Assembly: GCA_964427535.1 (NCBI GenBank)
Contig: CAYRVF010000153.1
Coordinates: 1-10,428 of the forward strand
DNA length: 10,428 nt
Direction: 5' to 3'
Origin: CAYRVF01 sp964427535
Lineage (GTDB): Bacteria; Chloroflexota; Ktedonobacteria; Ktedonobacterales; JADMIN01
The number at the start of each line of letters is the position of its first letter. Within the stretch, counting starts at the first letter, position 1. The notes below the pieces were generated by a model. It had not been told where the DNA came from. It saw only the letters and a list, made by a program, of their open reading frames with translations, and searched no databases. The position numbers were made by a program, and so were the translations under genes. Below, piece by piece: positions 7,501-10,428 of this stretch.

Positions 7501-9324
7501 GCACGCGCACAGGGCGAGAATCGCGATCACGAACGAGACAGCCGCGAGGGGACTGTATCCCGTGATCGCGCCCATGTCGTTGATTGCCGAGACATCGTTG
7601 CCAACATGTGGCTGGTCCCAGTAGGTCGTCAGCGGGAATGCCAGCACAAACGCGAAGTAGATCAGCACCGAGATAGCGCCGCAGGCTACGATCAACCGGC
7701 GCGCGGGCACGGTCTCCACCAGATGGACGAATACATCCTCGCGGCGGGGGGAGAATCCCGGTAGCGGCTGCGAGGACGCCAGCCGTCGCGCCCACCTCAC
7801 GCCCGCTCGCGCTCGGGACTCGATACGCTGCCGTGCTCGTCGCGCAATCACCGGGCGCTCGGGCGCCTTGACCGCCAGCGCACGCGAGAGCACAACCGGC
7901 GAGAGTACGGCCGCCACAAAGGCGCTTCCCCAGGCCACATTGCGTACGCTTAGCAGCGCCACGGCCAACGGTTGCAGATCGACCAATGCATGCCAGAGAT
8001 CACCCGCCAGCGCCTGACCCAGGGCCGGCGCGACAAGCACGCCGCCGAAGAGCATCGCCGTCAAGCGCGCTGAGGGAGGGCGAGCAACCGCCACAAGCGG
8101 AAGCAGCACCAGCAGGTAATGCGACGGTAGTGCTAGGAATCCGAGCAAAAACGCGCAGAGCATGGCTATGCAGCCGAGCACTAGCAACTGCTCCGACGCG
8201 TATTTGGCAGTCACATCTGCCTGGGTGTGCGCGGCATCGCGGGAGGGCGCCCAGCGCTTCGTCGCGAGCAGGCTCCCAACAAATGCCAGCGCGAGCAGGC
8301 AGGATGTCACGCCAACCGAGACTGCCGCGTTGACGCTCGCCGTGACGGGCGAGATCACCACACGAGCGAGGCCGTCTGACTGAAAACCCGTCCGCGCGGC
8401 CAGGCCGGGGAGCCACCCTATCGCCAGCGCGACGTTCGCATAAAGGCTCTCGATCTCCACTCCGCGGCTCGCGTGGTAGAGCAGCGTGTGCACTAGCGAA
8501 GCGATTCCCGCGGTAAATGCCACCGCGAGCGTGACGCCCGCGACGACCGCAACGAACGCGGATAACCCCGCCGCGACCTCGCGCGCCGCCGCTCGCCACG
8601 CGGACCATCCGCCCGCGCGTCGCACCTCGTACAACGCGAATACCGGCACGACGACGAGGGGTACCCCTTTGATCAGGACGGCACCCGCCAGCAGCGTCCA
8701 CGCCAGCCGCGGCCGTCGCTCGATCAGCGCCACCACCGCGGCGAGACACAACATCCCTACCGCGAGATCAAATTTCTGCAGCAGCGCGCCGCTGACGAAG
8801 ATCAGTCCGACATAGAGCAGGCCCGACCAGAGGCCACTCGCGTCACCGCGCACGACGCGTCTCGCCGCCCGGCGAACCAGCCACAGCGTCAGCAGGTCGA
8901 TCGCCAGCATCTCGACGGCAAAACTAATCCCATAGGCACCGTACCGATCGATATCGACAGGTATTGGCAAGTGGGTATAGGGCGCGTGAAATGCTGGGTC
9001 TGGCCGAGGCGCGAAGCGTGGCATCGCGAGCAGTGGCAACGCTGGCAGCAAAATCAACACAAACGCCAGCGGAGGATACTCGACGGGTAAGTCGCGGTAC
9101 GGCAGCTTCCCCATCGCAAACTGCCCGGCATAGTTGTAAAAGGCCGGATCGGTATATTGCTTGCCCAGGATCACGCCAAGCAGGAGTATAAATCGCGTCA
9201 ATGTCCACGCGACGAGCAGCACGCGGTCAGCCACCTCAGGCCGCGACTGCACGTACGCACAAGCCCGTCGGATACGCTGACGCCAGCTCACCTCTCGTGG
9301 TGCGATCGTCAGCTTGCCTTCCAT
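4525..9324 (-). CDS. Giant multi-pass protein with three tandem GT-C glycosyltransferase modules (GT87-like, MptB-like, GT39/PMT-like)
   Basis: One uninterrupted frame of 1599 residues, about three times the usual GT-C length. Module 1 (about 35-485) looks like GT87/DUF2029 mannosyltransferases: TDPAFYNYA with Asp59 in the first loop, LPYRDLPVEYPPL at 74-86, KFDLAVG at 184-190, LIKGVPL at 217-223. A basic linker follows (about 486-540). Module 2 (about 541-1060) resembles the polyprenol-phosphomannose-dependent transferase MptB: TTDLYGYVARGYLYA at 651-665, SPYGPAW at 690-696, and GNGHNDIAMM at 764-773, with a charged cytosolic loop at about 817-860. Module 3 (about 1086-1535) resembles GT39/PMT_2 proteins, with DPQGMQGPFGAIQQG at 1135-1149 and SSWHVSLSRSGMEVV at 1206-1220, and carries an Arg/Ser-rich loop (1247-1263). 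A Pro-rich tail ends the protein. The ATG at 9324 has GGAGG 7 bases upstream; the stop is TAG. It likely moves sugars from polyprenyl phosphates at the outer membrane face. Substrates are unknown, and module boundaries are estimates from hydrophobicity and motifs. Confidence 0.88.
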   Translation of the reverse strand: MEGKLTIAPREVSWRQRIRRACAYVQSRPEVADRVLLVAWTLTRFILLLGVILGKQYTDPAFYNYAGQFAMGKLPYRDLPVEYPPLAFVLILLPALPLLAMPRFAPRPDPAFHAPYTHLPIPVDIDRYGAYGISFAVEMLAIDLLTLWLVRRAARRVVRGDASGLWSGLLYVGLIFVSGALLQKFDLAVGMLCLAAVVALIERRPRLAWTLLAGAVLIKGVPLVVVPVFALYEVRRAGGWSAWRAAAREVAAGLSAFVAVVAGVTLAVAFTAGIASLVHTLLYHASRGVEIESLYANVALAIGWLPGLAARTGFQSDGLARVVISPVTASVNAAVSVGVTSCLLALAFVGSLLATKRWAPSRDAAHTQADVTAKYASEQLLVLGCIAMLCAFLLGFLALPSHYLLVLLPLVAVARPPSARLTAMLFGGVLVAPALGQALAGDLWHALVDLQPLAVALLSVRNVAWGSAFVAAVLSPVVLSRALAVKAPERPVIARRARQRIESRARAGVRWARRLASSQPLPGFSPRREDVFVHLVETVPARRLIVACGAISVLIYFAFVLAFPLTTYWDQPHVGNDVSAINDMGAITGYSPLAAVSFVIAILALCACQFFALHAANRMQTNTASRSARWLVLLFPVLFVVVMIWMQPVTTTDLYGYVARGYLYAQVHLNPMTNPATRLPGYLTVNRPASPYGPAWLLLLGGVSLLTGENLLANLIVLKIIAGVFVIAAILLVDWLAARLFPRSRLRIDVLFAWSPLLIFEAVGNGHNDIAMMVCVLGAYALMLKRWSRTAFALLVLGALVKYVSAVFVVLWLAYEVRHRVRSTHVLAKAADEKGAAHQPTGDRVSWRDEARRLWASVRVIDLRPAVGLLISVTLIGAVMTAAFYAPFWHGLKTFTGLGQQVRPLYYNDSPVDFLTAPLRLLLTQGQDIAFDKTIRLMLYVLFGIYTVIQTRRLWLLGPAADMRDVLTASAKLAFAALLLITFWFQPWYVVWLLPLAALSRETFVRRAATILAVGALLTYAVGNFLLVSEHGLGRDLFVQFFEILVTYVPLLLLRAAPYEQGWVQIFRRYARLVGVGLTVRPVFWQRVMLALVLIVAALLRLLLLGNLFVQMSATGSPTSALKQVSADLRLVLVDPQGMQGPFGAIQQGLVVVFGSTPFAALLPSAVIGTITVFVVYLLANEILSQGGHGGAKVVALLAALLAATSSWHVSLSRSGMEVVLLPLLVCLALYWLLLAFRLSTPVVEVSKSSRRRRRRSRSSRVRPAQVGLVPESRVDEKAQWRRQLLLFAGCGVCTGLACDLAPGLWLLPILVVGFVLAWRRQSASWTAPTWRGLGALVLAAAVTGIPCAGYFVSRAVGFPQGSAVLARTSAAPRPGPGLLSGEFWGQVATNVGDVLHVLIAQDYGAGYPAVGGTPIIPAILTPFFLLGLLIVVVQWRKPSSLFLLLLVALPVAASVAVGTPSGVIEAASVLPATCIIPALALYETGAFLGHLPIVLDRMNGARVFSTPEQIGRIVLFLFLLISTVRTFYWYFEASLPAQQIVPVNTPSYVGPPPVVAYSPPGDGRVQQSHGTPQTDIRRTTLSVRENAGIVHVQYVLVF

Positions 9325-9331
9325 GCTTCAG

Positions 9332-9336
9332 CCTCC
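9332..9336 (-). promoter_or_regulatory. Ribosome binding site of the triple GT-C gene
   Basis: GGAGG on the minus strand, 7 bases before the ATG at 9324-9322, inside the 74-base gap (9325-9398). The rest of that gap shows no clear terminator or promoter. Confidence 0.75.
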
Positions 9337-9398
9337 GTCACCGTGGGCTTGCGAGTCTTCGCCTCGGTGTACGTCCCATCGCCCGGCGCAACACACGC

Positions 9399-10428
9399 TC
9401 ACGCCGCAGTCGGAGCGTCATTGCCCCACTCGTTGGTACGGTGTGCCCCACCTGAGAGTAACAAACCCACCGCCGGGACAGCCACAAAGTAAAAATAGGT
9501 GGTCAGGCTGCGCCACGCGAAAAAGAGCGGCACGATGGCCAGCACGAAGCCCATTTCCGGCGCATCCTCGCAGTGACGCCAGTACCAAACCAGGCAGACT
9601 CCATACGCCACGACTTCGAGCCCGGTGTACAGAGTGCTCGGTCCCAACGGCACAATGCCGCCCAGCGCCAGCCGCACCAACCCGCTCCCCAATGGAAACA
9701 TCGGGTCGACCTGAGGAGCGAGCACGCTAGCCACCCAGGCATGCGCGTTGGCCAGCACAAACGGCGCATTGATCGCGGCGAACACGGCCAGCGCGGCTCC
9801 CGCACGGGTGAGCGCCGCACGCGGACCACGCTGCCGCCAGACCAGCACCACATAGAACGGCAGATAAAACCACGCGAGCTGCTTCGCCGCCAACGCCAGC
9901 CCCAGCGCAAGTGTCGAGACCTTCGCATGCGAGAGCCAGCGCCAGGCGATGAAGAGCAACAACACATAGAAGACGTCGAGGACTCCCGCCACGGTTGCAT
10001 CGAGCAGCGGCGCGTCGGCCAGCACCAGCAAGCCGATCCACAGCCGCGCTTCTGCAGGTACGCCAAGCACAATGAGGGCCGCCAAAGTGAGGAAACACAG
10101 CACAAAGAACGGCACAACGTTTGGCGCACCCGCCCAGACGATCGGCACGAGCGCCAAAAACGACAGCGCCGGATAGCTCACGTGCGACTCGAACGACCCC
10201 GACGGATGGTGATCGAACGCCTCGTGAAGCTGATGATCAGTCGGCGTCTGTGTCAGCGGGTATGATGCGAACGCCCCTGCGTGCAGCGGCGTAGTCCGAG
10301 CGGAATCCTGGCCGAGTTGCGTCACCGCCGACACGATATTCGTGGAGACGTACGGGTTGGTGCCGCGCAACAACTGCTCGGCGGCATAGTGATCGAGGGT
10401 GGTGCCGTCGTTCGGGTAGGCAGGCGGC
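9399..10428 (-). CDS. GT-C glycosyltransferase (GT87/DUF2029-like), 5' end outside the window
   Basis: The open frame runs to the window edge: the codons before the first apparent TTG (10373) read PPAYPNDGTTLDHYAAEQ and join directly to LLRGTNPYVSTNIV, so the TTG is internal and the real start lies beyond 10428. About 343 residues are visible. The motif LDHYAAEQLLRGTNPY is the first extracytoplasmic loop of this kind of GT-C enzyme, with an Asp in the expected catalytic place. SYPALSFLALVP corresponds to the YPPL motif of GT87 proteins, and AAKQLAWFYLPFYVVLVW is a familiar segment of GT87/DUF2029-like proteins. Several membrane helices follow, up to a short soluble tail ending in NDAPTAA. The stop is TGA at 9401-9399. 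It is probably a polyprenyl-phosphate-sugar-dependent transferase; donor and acceptor are unknown. The triple GT-C gene follows in the same direction after 74 bases and probably shares its transcript. Confidence 0.87.
   Translation of the reverse strand, partial: PPAYPNDGTTLDHYAAEQLLRGTNPYVSTNIVSAVTQLGQDSARTTPLHAGAFASYPLTQTPTDHQLHEAFDHHPSGSFESHVSYPALSFLALVPIVWAGAPNVVPFFVLCFLTLAALIVLGVPAEARLWIGLLVLADAPLLDATVAGVLDVFYVLLLFIAWRWLSHAKVSTLALGLALAAKQLAWFYLPFYVVLVWRQRGPRAALTRAGAALAVFAAINAPFVLANAHAWVASVLAPQVDPMFPLGSGLVRLALGGIVPLGPSTLYTGLEVVAYGVCLVWYWRHCEDAPEMGFVLAIVPLFFAWRSLTTYFYFVAVPAVGLLLSGGAHRTNEWGNDAPTAA

Noticed and set aside
9573..10265. 230-residue plus-strand frame opposite the partial GT-C gene
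   Set aside because: Gln/Arg/His-rich low-complexity product, the expected shadow of Leu/Ala/Val-rich codons on the other strand.

Overview
The window reads as a high-GC bacterial chromosome segment with all recognisable genes on the minus strand. I see no mobile element, CRISPR array, rRNA or tRNA. The genus cannot be named from sequence alone. A Thermus/Bacillus-type P5C dehydrogenase, several large multi-pass GT-C glycosyltransferases of GT87/MptB and PMT-like type, GTG and TTG starts and short intergenic gaps fit a Chloroflexota bacterium (possibly Thermomicrobia-like). That placement is inference, with moderate to low confidence.

Layout in transcription order, from high to low coordinates: (1) 10428-9399, a GT-C glycosyltransferase whose start lies outside the window; (2) after a 74-base gap, 9324-4525, one uninterrupted 1599-residue membrane protein that looks like three GT-C glycosyltransferases fused in series (GT87-like, MptB-like, GT39/PMT-like); (3) after 28 bases, 4496-3768, endonuclease III (nth); (4) after 28 bases, 3739-2144, another PMT/ArnT-like GT-C protein; (5) after 30 bases, 2113-776, an unrecognised protein with four N-terminal membrane helices and a cytosolic-looking helical C-terminus; (6) after a 198-base gap containing a perfect 17-base inverted repeat, 577-1, the N-terminal third of L-glutamate gamma-semialdehyde dehydrogenase (pruA/rocA type), which runs off the window.

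Genes 1-5 are closely spaced in one direction with no convincing terminator between them and probably form one transcription unit. Its theme is membrane glycosyl transfer: five GT-C modules in three polypeptides, which normally use polyprenyl-phosphate sugars on the outer face of the membrane. nth, a DNA base-excision repair gene, is a functional outsider in this run. pruA, for proline catabolism, has its own leader and is probably a separate unit. The most notable item is the triple GT-C fusion.
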